Source: Paenibacillus rigui (GTDB lineage Bacteria; Bacillota; Bacilli; Paenibacillales; NBRC-103111). From it: a stretch of 64,000 nt of DNA. Below, piece by piece: positions 1 through 8,144 of the stretch. The notes under the pieces were generated by a model that saw only the letters and a program-made list of their open reading frames with translations, was not told the DNA's origin and did no database searches. Both the position numbers and the translations under genes were made by a program. The stretch covers positions 1 through 64,000 of the forward strand of contig NZ_NMQW01000034.1 of assembly GCF_002234615.1 (NCBI RefSeq), read 5' to 3'. Numbering within the stretch: position 1 is the stretch's first letter; each line of letters begins with the position of its first letter.

Positions 1-294
1 GTGCAACCTTCTCTCAGTGTATGGTAGGGGTACTAAACACTTCGAGATTTGGGGAGGTACTCCTTTTTTCATGTCTTAAAAACTCAAGCTGCTCAAGGCA
101 TTCAATTTATGAAATTGATTCATCTAAGATTGATAAGAAATAAGTTAGTCCATAGATATGACCATTGGGATGATGAAATAGCCATTGGTGAATCTATTTA
201 CAAAGGAGTCCAACAATTGAGTGATGAATTGTTAGAGTATTTAGTAAATAGTATTACTGGTTTAATCAAGAAGCTAGATGAAGGTTATAAATAA
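1..294 (+). pseudogene. HEPN-like protein, 5' truncated by window edge and frameshifted
   Basis: Two reading frames join into one plausible protein. Frame 2 is open from base 2 and stops at 77-79; the downstream frame is open from about 49 to the TAA at 292-294. They meet at a run of six T (64-69), where adding one T would give one continuous reading frame. The C-terminal part is helical and contains RNKLVH, which fits the R-x4-H catalytic motif of HEPN ribonucleases. HEPN proteins act as toxins or RNA-cleaving defence effectors, but the family is broad and the role here is inferred from the motif alone. The only start codons in the downstream frame (TTG 49, ATG 109) lack a convincing ribosome-binding site, which supports a broken gene rather than a short intact one. 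The stretch is AT-rich compared with the core genes. Confidence 0.45.
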
Positions 295-447
295 TGGGGC
301 TTTACATGTAAGCTTCGTAAACTGCTCTTAATAATACACGTTTCGGACCTTTCGATCCTCATTAAGGAAAGAAGAAAGACCGCCAGATTTTGAATTTAGA
401 GAATTTCAACTGAAATTGCTATATCAAAAAAACGAGTAGGAGGCACT

Positions 448-1056
448 ATGGAAGAAAGGTTAACTGAAATATTTGAAAAAGCAAATGAAAAATTCATTAA
501 TGATGATCTAGAACTATTGCTTTCAAACGTCTCTGAAAGGACGCTGTGTGGAGCACTAATGTTACATCTCAATATTTTGGTACAAAATTCTGAGTTTGCC
601 GATTATAAAGTTGATGTGGAATACAATCGAAACAAAAATGGAAAAGTTAAAACATCTTTAAAAACAATTCGCGGACCTCAGGACATTGTTGTAAAGATAA
701 ATTGTGATCTTATTGTTCACAGTAGAGGTAATAATATCTATCAGGATAATCTAATTGCGATTGAAATGAAAAAATCTAATAGGAAACAAGAGCAGAAAGA
801 AAGTGACCGATATAGATTGATTGCTCTAACGAAAGAAAGCTACGACGATATCTGGTCGTTTGATGGTAAAACTTTTCCAGAGCATGTTTGTAGATATGCA
901 TTAGGAATTTACTATGAAGTCAATTATAAAGCTCAGCTCATCAATATTGAATACTACAATAAGGGTTATAAATTTGCCGAAAAAGAAATCAGTTTTAAAT
1001 CGGGAGGACACACCTGCACCAATTTTTCACAAGATCAACTTTGGGCACAGACTTAA
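448..1056 (+). CDS. putative PD-(D/E)XK nuclease-like protein
   Basis: A 202-residue soluble protein with no signal peptide or membrane segment. Residues 57-61 (DVEYN), an aspartate at 87 (CDLIVHSRG), and E106-M-K108 in IAIEMKK follow the D...E-x-K spacing of PD-(D/E)XK phosphodiesterase folds, as in a common but poorly studied bacterial family with a 'VD-EYNR ... D-IVH-RG ... IE-KK' pattern. Nuclease activity is inferred; no specificity domain or methyltransferase partner is present. An AGGAGG lies only four bases before the ATG. Codons and base composition are AT-rich, unlike the GC-richer core from 1.3 kb onwards, which suggests horizontal acquisition together with the broken HEPN-like gene upstream. 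A hairpin at 1127-1163 closes the unit. Confidence 0.5.
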   Translation: MEERLTEIFEKANEKFINDDLELLLSNVSERTLCGALMLHLNILVQNSEFADYKVDVEYNRNKNGKVKTSLKTIRGPQDIVVKINCDLIVHSRGNNIYQDNLIAIEMKKSNRKQEQKESDRYRLIALTKESYDDIWSFDGKTFPEHVCRYALGIYYEVNYKAQLINIEYYNKGYKFAEKEISFKSGGHTCTNFSQDQLWAQT

Positions 1057-1126
1057 ACTCAGCATACAACAAGAATCTCAAACATTTTGAAAGTTAAAAT
1101 CTATACTCCAATACAAGATATGAAAC

Positions 1127-1163
1127 AAGCCTGTAGCTATGTAAATTTTACTGCTACAGGCTT
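1127..1163 (+). terminator. Rho-independent terminator after the nuclease-like gene
   Basis: A perfect 11-bp stem, AAGCCTGTAGC pairing with GCTACAGGCTT, with a 15-base loop, followed by a weak AT-rich tail. It lies 71 bp after the nuclease-like gene. Confidence 0.6.
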
Positions 1164-1304
1164 ATATTATGAGTTGAAAGTTAATATAGCATATAAAATT
1201 GTATAAAAATACAGCTCATTGCATATATTCATTATTCTCAATATTTCTGACGAATAATTCTCACTTAGTACGTAAAAATTCTCATGTTTTATGCAAAATC
1301 ACAA

Positions 1305-1324
1305 GAGGCCCCTCCCTGGGCCTC
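1305..1324 (-). terminator. possible nrdJ terminator hairpin
   Basis: GAGGCCC pairs with GGGCCTC across a six-base loop just beyond the nrdJ stop codon. On the minus strand it is followed by TTGTGATTTTG, a poor U-tract, so termination strength is uncertain. Confidence 0.4.
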
Positions 1325-1335
1325 CCCTCCCCTCT

Positions 1336-4005
1336 TTAACTGCACCTGCTGTAGCCGCAGCTGCTGCAATTTCTGCAGCCCTCGCTGTTAATCAGCGAGG
1401 CCGAGCCGCAAGACGGGCACAGGTCCAGCGACGTCGCCGCATGCCGGTTCACGGCATACTGCGATGCTAGCGGCTCCGCGACGATTTCCTGCGTCGCCGT
1501 CACGTAGGCGTCCGCATCGTCGTGGAACTCGCCGTGCATCTCCAGCGCCTTGGCGACCGCGTCGGCAATCGATTCGACGCGGTTTGCACCGAAACCGATG
1601 GCGCCCGAGCCGCCAATGCCTTTCAGGTGCTTGGTCAGCAGCTGTACTTTGTTGCCATGGTCGCCGTAGCGCAGGAACAGAGAGCACACCCGTCCGAGTG
1701 CCTCGGACATGGCAAATACGTCCGATCCCGCCTTGCCTACATTCAGGAACACCTCGCTTGGCGAGCCGTTCATATCGTTGATCGTAATATACGCCATGCC
1801 GAACGGCGTATTGAATTTATAGGTGGCCCCGCGCAAAATTTGCGGCCGGCGTTTGTACTGCTTATCGACCTCAGCTCCCGAGATAGCAGAGGTTAAGGAA
1901 CTGACCAAGCCTCCGCCGGAAGTCAGGCTTGTTGCAGAGGACGGTGCCGCAGCTGAAGTGTAGCTGCCATCCGCTGCTTGAGCCGCTTCCCTTGTATCGG
2001 CATTCAGCACCTCGGCCTGAGCCGGAACCGGCTCACTTCTCTTTGCTTCTTCCGCAGCGCCTTTACTGTCCTCCTTCTTCTCGGTAGACAGCACCTGCAC
2101 ATCCCGGCTGCCGTCGCGGTAGATCGTCACGCCTTTGCAGCCCAGGTCGAAGGCAAGCTCATACAAACGCTTCGTCTCCTCAACAGTAAAATCGGCCGGG
2201 CAGTTCGCCGTCTTCGAGATTGAGCTGTCCACCCATTTCTGTATCGCCGCTTGGGCCCGAATATGATCCTCCGCCGATAAATCCATCGCCGTTACAAAAT
2301 AGTCCGGCAGCTCCTGATCCGGATGCGCATCCTTCCATTCCTGAGCAATCGGAACATACTGCTTGTCGAAGCCGAGACGGCTTTGACGATAATATTCAAA
2401 AGCAAAGTACGGTTCAATACCCGTGGACGTGCCCACCATCGTTCCGGTACTGCCCGTCGGCGCCTGGGTGATCACCGTTACGTTGCGCATCCCTTTTTTC
2501 TGAATGGCCGCCCCTACCTCCGGATAGACGCTCGTCATCGTCTTCATGAAGCCGCTTTGCAGGAACGGCTCTGCCGCGAACTGCTGAAAGCTGCCTTTTT
2601 CCTCCGCAATATCTGCAGAAGCCAGATAGGCCTCTTTTGCCATAAAGCCGTACAATTGATCCAGGAACAGCAGCGATTCCGGGCTGCCGTAACGGATTTC
2701 AAGCTTAATCATCAGCTCCGCCAAGCCCATCGTCCCCAGACCTACACGGCGCTCGTTCTGCTGGTTCATCCGGTTTTCTTCGAAGTGGTACGGCGTTTTG
2801 TCAATGACGTTATCCAGGAACCGGGTAGAGTAGCGCACGACCTTGCCAAGCTCATGCCATGCTACATCCTGCTTCTCTGCATCATAGAACTGGGACAGGT
2901 TGATCGCGGATAAATTGCAGACGCCCCAAGCCGGCAGCCCCTGCTCACCGCACGGATTCGTACAAATGATGGGATTGAAATACCAGCTGTTGGACATCTG
3001 ATTATAGTACTCCATAAATACAACGCCAGGCTCCGCTGATTTCCATGCGGATTCGATAATCGTATGCCATACCTCGCGGGCTTTCACTGTTCGCTGAACG
3101 ACGACTTTTTTACCAAGCTGCTTCCATTTGTCGAGATTGCCGTCCCACAGCTCATCGTACTCGGGATCGTTCGTATCCGGGAACACTAGCTCCCAATCCA
3201 GATCCTCTTTCACCGCTTGCATAAATCCGTTGCTCACGCAGACCGATAAATTCGCGTTCGTAATCTGCCCCATCGTCTGCTTCACCGTAATAAAATCAAC
3301 CACATCCGGATGCCAGTCGTTCATCATCAGCATGAGCGCACCGCGTCGGCTGCCCCCCTGTTCGATAAGACCCGTCGCGTAGCTGAACAAGCCGCCCCAG
3401 GATACCGCGCCGCTGGAGGATCCGTTCACGCCTTTAACAATAGCGCGTCTCGGCCGAAGCGAAGACAGGTTAATACCAACACCGCCGCCCCGAGCCATAA
3501 TCTCCGTCATTTCCGTCAGGGTGCTCATAATCCCGCCACGGCTGTCCTTGGGCGACGGAATCACGTAGCAGTTAAACAGCGTCAGCTCATCGCTCGCATC
3601 CGCACCGGCTGCAATCCGTCCGCCCGGAACCAGCTTCCAGTCCTGCAAAATATATTTAAATTTATGTGTCCATTCTTCTCTCTTCTCAGGGGTTGCTTCT
3701 ACCGAAGCCATGGCCTTCGCCAATCGTTCCCACAGCTGCTCCGGGGTTTTCTCTACGGTTAATGTCAGCTTCTCGACATGCGATTCAACCACATCACCAC
3801 TCCGAAGCTGCACCTGGACAATATCGCCTGTACGTGCGATCACTTCCCCGACCTCCTTGGCGGGAAATTTCGGATCGTCCTTAGTCAATACCAGTACCGT
3901 ATCTCCGACTTTCGTAAGACGGGTATCTGCATTTTTTAGCGCATATCGATCGAGAAAAATTTTCTCACTGAGTCCATTCAACTTACTCCCATGCACGGTC
4001 TTCAA
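1336..4005 (-). CDS. nrdJ: adenosylcobalamin-dependent (class II) ribonucleotide reductase
   Basis: Reduces ribonucleotides to deoxyribonucleotides in the cytoplasm using a thiyl radical generated with coenzyme B12. From the chosen start, the first redox cysteine is in LFNCYVIP (about residue 146), and the active-site N-x-C-x-E is in TNPCGEQ (about 351-355). After the barrel comes a Ser/Ala/Glu-rich linker of roughly 80 residues, then a TSCPD domain (from about RRPQILRG), then a cysteine-rich tail with CPSC, CRNC and a terminal CGYSRC, the usual swinging-tail redox cysteines. The TTG at 4005 is chosen because it follows GGGAGG at good spacing. An upstream in-frame ATG at 4065 lies inside the promoter, and a NrdR box falls between the two. 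No nrdA, nrdB or nrdD is in the window. Confidence 0.95.
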   Translation of the reverse strand: MKTVHGSKLNGLSEKIFLDRYALKNADTRLTKVGDTVLVLTKDDPKFPAKEVGEVIARTGDIVQVQLRSGDVVESHVEKLTLTVEKTPEQLWERLAKAMASVEATPEKREEWTHKFKYILQDWKLVPGGRIAAGADASDELTLFNCYVIPSPKDSRGGIMSTLTEMTEIMARGGGVGINLSSLRPRRAIVKGVNGSSSGAVSWGGLFSYATGLIEQGGSRRGALMLMMNDWHPDVVDFITVKQTMGQITNANLSVCVSNGFMQAVKEDLDWELVFPDTNDPEYDELWDGNLDKWKQLGKKVVVQRTVKAREVWHTIIESAWKSAEPGVVFMEYYNQMSNSWYFNPIICTNPCGEQGLPAWGVCNLSAINLSQFYDAEKQDVAWHELGKVVRYSTRFLDNVIDKTPYHFEENRMNQQNERRVGLGTMGLAELMIKLEIRYGSPESLLFLDQLYGFMAKEAYLASADIAEEKGSFQQFAAEPFLQSGFMKTMTSVYPEVGAAIQKKGMRNVTVITQAPTGSTGTMVGTSTGIEPYFAFEYYRQSRLGFDKQYVPIAQEWKDAHPDQELPDYFVTAMDLSAEDHIRAQAAIQKWVDSSISKTANCPADFTVEETKRLYELAFDLGCKGVTIYRDGSRDVQVLSTEKKEDSKGAAEEAKRSEPVPAQAEVLNADTREAAQAADGSYTSAAAPSSATSLTSGGGLVSSLTSAISGAEVDKQYKRRPQILRGATYKFNTPFGMAYITINDMNGSPSEVFLNVGKAGSDVFAMSEALGRVCSLFLRYGDHGNKVQLLTKHLKGIGGSGAIGFGANRVESIADAVAKALEMHGEFHDDADAYVTATQEIVAEPLASQYAVNRHAATSLDLCPSCGSASLINSEGCRNCSSCGYSRCS

Positions 4006-4038
4006 TACGACAACCTCCCGCAATGTAAAATCCACCAA

Positions 4039-4087
4039 ACACAATATATAGTGTGCAAAACTCATTATACATTACAATATATTGTGT
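4039..4087 (-). promoter_or_regulatory. tandem NrdR boxes overlapping the nrdJ promoter
   Basis: Two 16-bp palindromic sites, ACACAATATATAGTGT (4039-4054) and TTACAATATATTGTGT (4072-4087), match the NrdR consensus ACACWATATATWGTGT. Their starts are 33 bp apart, about three helical turns, the phasing typical of NrdR sites. A TATAAT (minus strand of 4064-4069) lies between them, so one box sits just upstream of the -10 and the other near the transcription start. NrdR represses ribonucleotide reductase genes when ATP/dATP is bound. Confidence 0.9.
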
Positions 4088-4089
4088 TT

Positions 4090-4300
4090 CTAATAGGCGA
4101 GTAGCGAATTTTGGTAATTAGGACAAGGAACGAACCCGATTGCTTCCATTTGCTCGAATAAGCTCTCTTTTTTGTATAGCGCTTCATAAAATATTTCGAC
4201 AGGATCGGACTCTTTTTCCCACCGAACCGTACCGGAATTGAAACCTAAGGCCTATAGTCAAATCAGGATGAAGTCTTCCTTGCGAAGCAGCTTGCATCAT
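4090..4300 (-). pseudogene. short decayed coding remnant, family unknown
   Basis: On the minus strand a clean C-terminal-looking stretch of about 53 codons ends at the TAG at 4090-4092 and includes VEIFYEALYKKESLFEQ and FVPCPNYQNSLLAY, but it has no start codon in frame. A second frame starting with ATG-ATG at 4300 supplies a plausible N-terminal piece (MMQAASQGRLHPDL). The two would need a frameshift near 4240 to join. I do not recognise the family. It could also be chance open frame, so confidence is low. Confidence 0.25.
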
Positions 4301-4367
4301 TGATTTGGTATACCATATACTAGATGAGGCAAGACTTAATCTTTTATCTGGAAAGGGACATTATCCT

Positions 4368-4829
4368 ATGAAGAATGAACAGCTTTTTCACCAATTGGAG
4401 CTTGTACGTGAGAGAACCATACAACTGCTTGACCTTGTTACCGAGGATACTGCGGACCTGATGCCTTCAGGGTATAACAATACGCTGCGCTGGCATCTGG
4501 GTCACATTGCTACCATCCAGGAAAATATGTGCTTGAAGCTTGCGGGAGAACCGTTCGGACTTCCGGAAACGTTCCCTGTGCTTTTTGCAAATGGTACGAA
4601 GCCTGCCGACTGGCAAACCGAGCCTCCCTCACTCGAAACGTTGAAATCCATATTGACAGAGCAGCCTTTAAGAATCAAACAAAAGCTGTACAACCGGACG
4701 GAGGACTTGTTGGCGGCTCCTTTCAAAGGCATTGACACCGTGGGCGGGATGATGGGCTTCAGCTTGTATCACGAAGGTGTGCATACCGGTTTCATGATGA
4801 GTCTGCGTAAAACGATTGCCTCCCTTTGA
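4368..4829 (+). CDS. DinB-superfamily protein
   Basis: A 153-residue cytoplasmic protein with the four-helix DinB/YfiT fold pattern. Candidate metal ligands are the histidines of LRWHLGH near residue 45 and of YHEGVH near the C-terminus. Family members are metal-dependent and often use thiols such as bacillithiol, but the substrate here cannot be read from sequence. The ATG at 4368 follows GAAAGGG; an earlier in-frame start at 4305 has no ribosome-binding site. The gene stands alone between nrdJ and dat. Confidence 0.8.
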   Translation: MKNEQLFHQLELVRERTIQLLDLVTEDTADLMPSGYNNTLRWHLGHIATIQENMCLKLAGEPFGLPETFPVLFANGTKPADWQTEPPSLETLKSILTEQPLRIKQKLYNRTEDLLAAPFKGIDTVGGMMGFSLYHEGVHTGFMMSLRKTIASL

Positions 4830-4944
4830 CATGCGCGTCTGACCTTTGATAACCTAGTTCTGAATACGCGATTCGATTATATGGAGAGGCTTGGGTGACA
4901 TCTGTACGGTTTCCCAGGAGCGGACTCCCAGAGGAGGCTTCAGC

Positions 4945-5790
4945 ATGTATTTGTTTCAGAATCAATTTATGCCGAAGGAGCAAGTGCCCATTTCACCCGA
5001 GGACCGCGGGTATTATTTCGGCGACGGGATCTACGAAGTATTCCGCGTATATAACGGGGTCATCTTCGAACCGGACGGGCATTACCGCAGATTGGAGAAA
5101 AGCGCGAAGGATACCCGGATTGCACTGCCCAGCTCAATTTCGGAATTGAACGGAAATTTGGAAGAGCTTATTCGGCTCAACGAGCTGACGGAAGGCATCG
5201 TGTATATGCAAATTACCCGGGGAGCCGCGCCTCGGTCACACCCTTTTCCCAAACAGGCGGAGCCTGTCCTTATGGCGTACTGCTCACCTATGGCAAGACC
5301 GCTGTCAACGATCGAACACGGGATTCGTGCTATTACTATGGACGATATCCGTTGGCTGCGCTGCGACCTGAAGACACTGAATTTGCTTCCCAATGTGATG
5401 GCGAAGCAGCACGCTTTGGATCAGGGTGCGGATGAAGTCATTCTTCATCGCAGCGGTACTGTGACCGAATGCAGCGCGTCCAATTTCATGATCGTCAAAG
5501 AAGGTGTCTTACATACCCACCCGGCGAACCACCTGATTTTACATGGGATTACAAGGGATGTCGTGCTTAAGCTGGCCCGGGAGCTATCGATTCCGGTTCA
5601 GGAGCAGCCCTTTACAGTGGAGAATGTACAGCAAGCCGATGAAGCCTTTCTGACAAGCACGACGCAGGAAGTAACGCCAATTATTCAAGTTGACGGGCAG
5701 ACTATTGGAACCGGGGCCCCGGGAGCTATCACTGTTAAACTGCAGCAGGCGTTCGCCCAGCTCATTCCTGCAGCTTCTCCGTCTCTTTAA
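4945..5790 (+). CDS. dat: D-amino-acid transaminase
   Basis: A 281-residue fold-type IV PLP enzyme that interconverts D-alanine and D-glutamate with their 2-oxo acids, supplying D-amino acids for peptidoglycan. Recognisable elements are EDRGYYFGDGIYEVFRVYNG near the N-terminus, the region of the PLP lysine in CDLKTLNLLPNV, GTVTECSASNFM, and STTQEVTPI near the end. The length matches Bacillus D-amino-acid transaminases (about 282). The ATG at 4945 is preceded by AGAGGAGG; the upstream in-frame ATG at 4891 is not. Branched-chain aminotransferase-like or 4-amino-4-deoxychorismate lyase activities are alternatives within the fold but fit less well. Confidence 0.9.
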   Translation: MYLFQNQFMPKEQVPISPEDRGYYFGDGIYEVFRVYNGVIFEPDGHYRRLEKSAKDTRIALPSSISELNGNLEELIRLNELTEGIVYMQITRGAAPRSHPFPKQAEPVLMAYCSPMARPLSTIEHGIRAITMDDIRWLRCDLKTLNLLPNVMAKQHALDQGADEVILHRSGTVTECSASNFMIVKEGVLHTHPANHLILHGITRDVVLKLARELSIPVQEQPFTVENVQQADEAFLTSTTQEVTPIIQVDGQTIGTGAPGAITVKLQQAFAQLIPAASPSL

Positions 5791-5825
5791 ATTGAAACTT
5801 TTTGCTTTCTTATCTACCAAAAAAA

Positions 5826-6041
5826 AACCTCCGGAGGTTACAGAAGCCATTGAAAAACGGGCGGAGTGGACGGAATCGTTCTGTAGAAGCGTAAGTGGTC
5901 GCCTTTACCCCGGATTTTGACCGCTATAAGCGGGTTGAAATTAAAAAAATCCGGGGGACAACAGCGATCCGAAGAATGATCCGTCCATGCAGCCGTAACT
6001 TTTTCAGTGGCCTCGGGCAGCAAAGGCTACCTCCGAAGGTT
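5826..6041. repeat. MITE-like long inverted-repeat element
   Basis: The termini are AACCTCCGGAGGTT (5826-5839) and its near-complement ACCTCCGAAGGTT (6029-6041). Inside, the arms pair again over long stretches: GCCATTGAAAAA and TGGACGGA on the left match the reverse complements of right-arm TTTTTCAGTGGC and TCCGTCCA. A core of CCCCGGATTTT (5908-5918) pairs perfectly with AAAATCCGGGG (5946-5956) around a small ACCGC/GCGGGT stem. There is no coding capacity, so it looks like a non-autonomous mobile or REP-like element. The right terminus lies inside lipM and provides its stop codon. The left tip is preceded by nine A, so on the minus strand it also resembles a terminator for lipM. Confidence 0.65.
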
Positions 6042-6872
6042 CCAACTTTCATTCGCATATTTCTCATCTATTAATTGCTGTACCAGCGACTGTTCGTAAT
6101 CCGTCAGCTCGCCTTCCACCAGCTCCACATCCAAGCCTTCCGCCATCCCGATACGAAAAGCCTGCTCCGCTTCGTCCATTTGTACGGTATCTCTTTGCAG
6201 CTGCCGGCACAGATCGTTGATGGCCACAGCCTTGTGAACGAACTGCTGCTTCAATCTCGCCTGGATACGCTCATTTTTAAACTTCAATACGCGGAACAGC
6301 TGATCCGTATCCATATCCAGCAGGATCGATCCGTGCTGCAGCACCACTTGCTTTTGCCGCGTCTGGGCACTTCCTGCAATTTTTCGTCCCTCCACGACCA
6401 GCTCGTACCATGATGGGGAATCGAAGCAGGCTGCGGAGCCCATCGACGCGTACTTCGTTTTGTCCTCTTCGCTTGCAAGCTGCACCATCTGCGCATCGAG
6501 TCCCAGGTTGCGAAAGCCGGCCAGCAGCCCTTCGCTCAGCACCCGGTATGCTTCCGTTACGCCTCTCGGAATGCCCGGATAGCTCTCAGCAACGATGATG
6601 CTGTACGTCAGTTCTTTATCGTGGAGCACCGCGCGCCCACCGGTCGGCCGACGCACGAATCCAAGCCCTTCTGCCTTAAGCTGTTCAAAATCAATCTCTT
6701 CCATCGCCTTCTGAAAATACCCGATCGATAATGTTGCGGGATCCCAACCATAAAACCGTACGGTCGGAGGAACTTTTCCCTCGCTATGAGCGATGAGAAT
6801 CGCTTCATCTGCTGCCATATTGTATGCAGGGTCTTGAGGCCCTGATGAAATAAAACGCCACTGTTCTTTCAT
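6027..6872 (-). CDS. lipM: octanoyl-[acyl-carrier-protein]:protein N-octanoyltransferase
   Basis: Transfers octanoate from acyl carrier protein to GcvH, the first step of Bacillus-type lipoic acid synthesis. The 281-residue protein has the lipoate-ligase fold: RRPTGGRAVLHDKELTYS (about 74-91), the catalytic cysteine C149 in SAACFDSPSWYEL, and K164 in GRKIAGSAQTR. The cysteine position (about 150 in B. subtilis LipM) distinguishes it from LplA ligases and LipL. The last codons and the TAG stop are formed by the right end of the inverted-repeat element at 5826-6041, so the natural C-terminus may have been replaced. A 19-bp gap separates it from the membrane-anchored protein gene upstream, so the two may be cotranscribed. 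Confidence 0.9.
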   Translation of the reverse strand: MKEQWRFISSGPQDPAYNMAADEAILIAHSEGKVPPTVRFYGWDPATLSIGYFQKAMEEIDFEQLKAEGLGFVRRPTGGRAVLHDKELTYSIIVAESYPGIPRGVTEAYRVLSEGLLAGFRNLGLDAQMVQLASEEDKTKYASMGSAACFDSPSWYELVVEGRKIAGSAQTRQKQVVLQHGSILLDMDTDQLFRVLKFKNERIQARLKQQFVHKAVAINDLCRQLQRDTVQMDEAEQAFRIGMAEGLDVELVEGELTDYEQSLVQQLIDEKYANESWNLRR

Positions 6873-6891
6873 ACTTCTATCTACCTGCCTC

Positions 6892-7980
6892 TCACTTCTT
6901 CGCGGCGATCCACTTCCCGGCCGTCAGCTCTGGAATTTGAAACTCCCGGGTCGGCTTCTCTGCCACATCCGGCGCTACGAATGCCAACATCCCGTCCTCT
7001 CCAAGGACATGAAACCCGCCATCTACGGCAACCGCATCCACCGGACGGTGCTGCCATGCCAGATGCATCTGCTTACGGGACTTCAAATCAAGCAATGCCA
7101 GGGGCTTTTCCATATCCACAACCTTATTGGACGTGTCGAACCGCAATACAAGCATTTTACCGTTCAAAGCCGTCATAGTAAAGAAAAAGGGCCTCGTATT
7201 GGAAACAAAATTGCTCGTCAGCTCATAAGGCACCTGCTGCGGATTGAAGCGATAAATTTTATTGGACCATTCGCTTTTTACCCGCTGAGTTGTTCCTATA
7301 TAAATATCTCCGCTCGTATCCAGCGCTACCTGGTCCAAAGGATACCGGCGCGCTTCCTGGATCATTTTGCCCCATTCGCCTGTCAGCAGATCCGCCTTGT
7401 ACAGGTTTGAGCTCGTATCCGTATTATTGGAAGTGACGAAATAGACGTCCTTGCCTTGGCCCATCACATCCTCAACTCCCCCCGGCACCAGCCACTCCTT
7501 CACCCACTTATGCTCCTTCAGCTGATAAATGCCGACCTTCGTCATTTCGCTGCCCTTTTGCACCGTTTTCTCCGCAGCAGTCAGAAACATCAAATCGCCG
7601 GAAACGTAGCTGCACTTGGGCGACATCTGAGGCGTTGCATATTGCAGGAAGCTGCCGGACTGCTTGTCCCGTACATAAAATCCACGGAACGCCTTCGGAT
7701 CGTTACTATTAAATACGGTAATGACCGTATGTTCGGCTGTATAGTTGATGCCGCTGATCGGCTCGGTCGTTTGCAGAATCGGCTTGCCGCTCTCCGTCTT
7801 GCTGTTCACACTGAACACCTGAAACTCATCCGCTGCAAGCAAATCGCCGGTTTCGTCGATCGCTTTGGTCACTTCCTCATCGACAGGAGTAATACGAGGC
7901 GGCTCTGTCCGTTGAAACCAGAACAGCATACCGATACTTATACAAACGGCGGCTATGAGCGCCACGCCCCATTTATTCAA
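6892..7980 (-). CDS. membrane-anchored protein of unknown function, propeller-like
   Basis: A 362-residue protein with one N-terminal hydrophobic segment (about residues 6-22, no lipobox) and a large extracytoplasmic region. That region alternates short strands with motifs such as VYFVTSNN, IYIGTTQRV, KMLVLRF and GGFHVLGEDG, suggesting a beta-propeller. I do not recognise a named family. It lies directly upstream of lipM on the same strand and divergent from the SNF2 helicase gene. A protein of similar architecture is at 34837-36483, but I see no clear sequence identity between the two. Confidence 0.75.
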   Translation of the reverse strand: MNKWGVALIAAVCISIGMLFWFQRTEPPRITPVDEEVTKAIDETGDLLAADEFQVFSVNSKTESGKPILQTTEPISGINYTAEHTVITVFNSNDPKAFRGFYVRDKQSGSFLQYATPQMSPKCSYVSGDLMFLTAAEKTVQKGSEMTKVGIYQLKEHKWVKEWLVPGGVEDVMGQGKDVYFVTSNNTDTSSNLYKADLLTGEWGKMIQEARRYPLDQVALDTSGDIYIGTTQRVKSEWSNKIYRFNPQQVPYELTSNFVSNTRPFFFTMTALNGKMLVLRFDTSNKVVDMEKPLALLDLKSRKQMHLAWQHRPVDAVAVDGGFHVLGEDGMLAFVAPDVAEKPTREFQIPELTAGKWIAAKK

Positions 7981-8144
7981 ACCCCATCCGTCCCTTCCCT
8001 CATGCTAATACTCATCATAATGGATTCGTTAAGGTTATGAAAGAGTTTCTTTTCGTCCATACTAAAAATTACAATTACTTATTTATAGCCACACCAAATG
8101 CCAGCTTTCCTTCCCGAAGGAAGGCACCAAAGGAGCGGCATCGC

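Noticed and set aside
1464-3762. plus-strand open frames inside nrdJ
   Set aside because: They are antisense shadows of a high-GC conserved gene, have no ribosome-binding sites, and no recognisable domains.
4006-4260. cobalamin riboswitch upstream of nrdJ
   Set aside because: Space is taken by a promoter and NrdR boxes, and no B12-box motif is visible.
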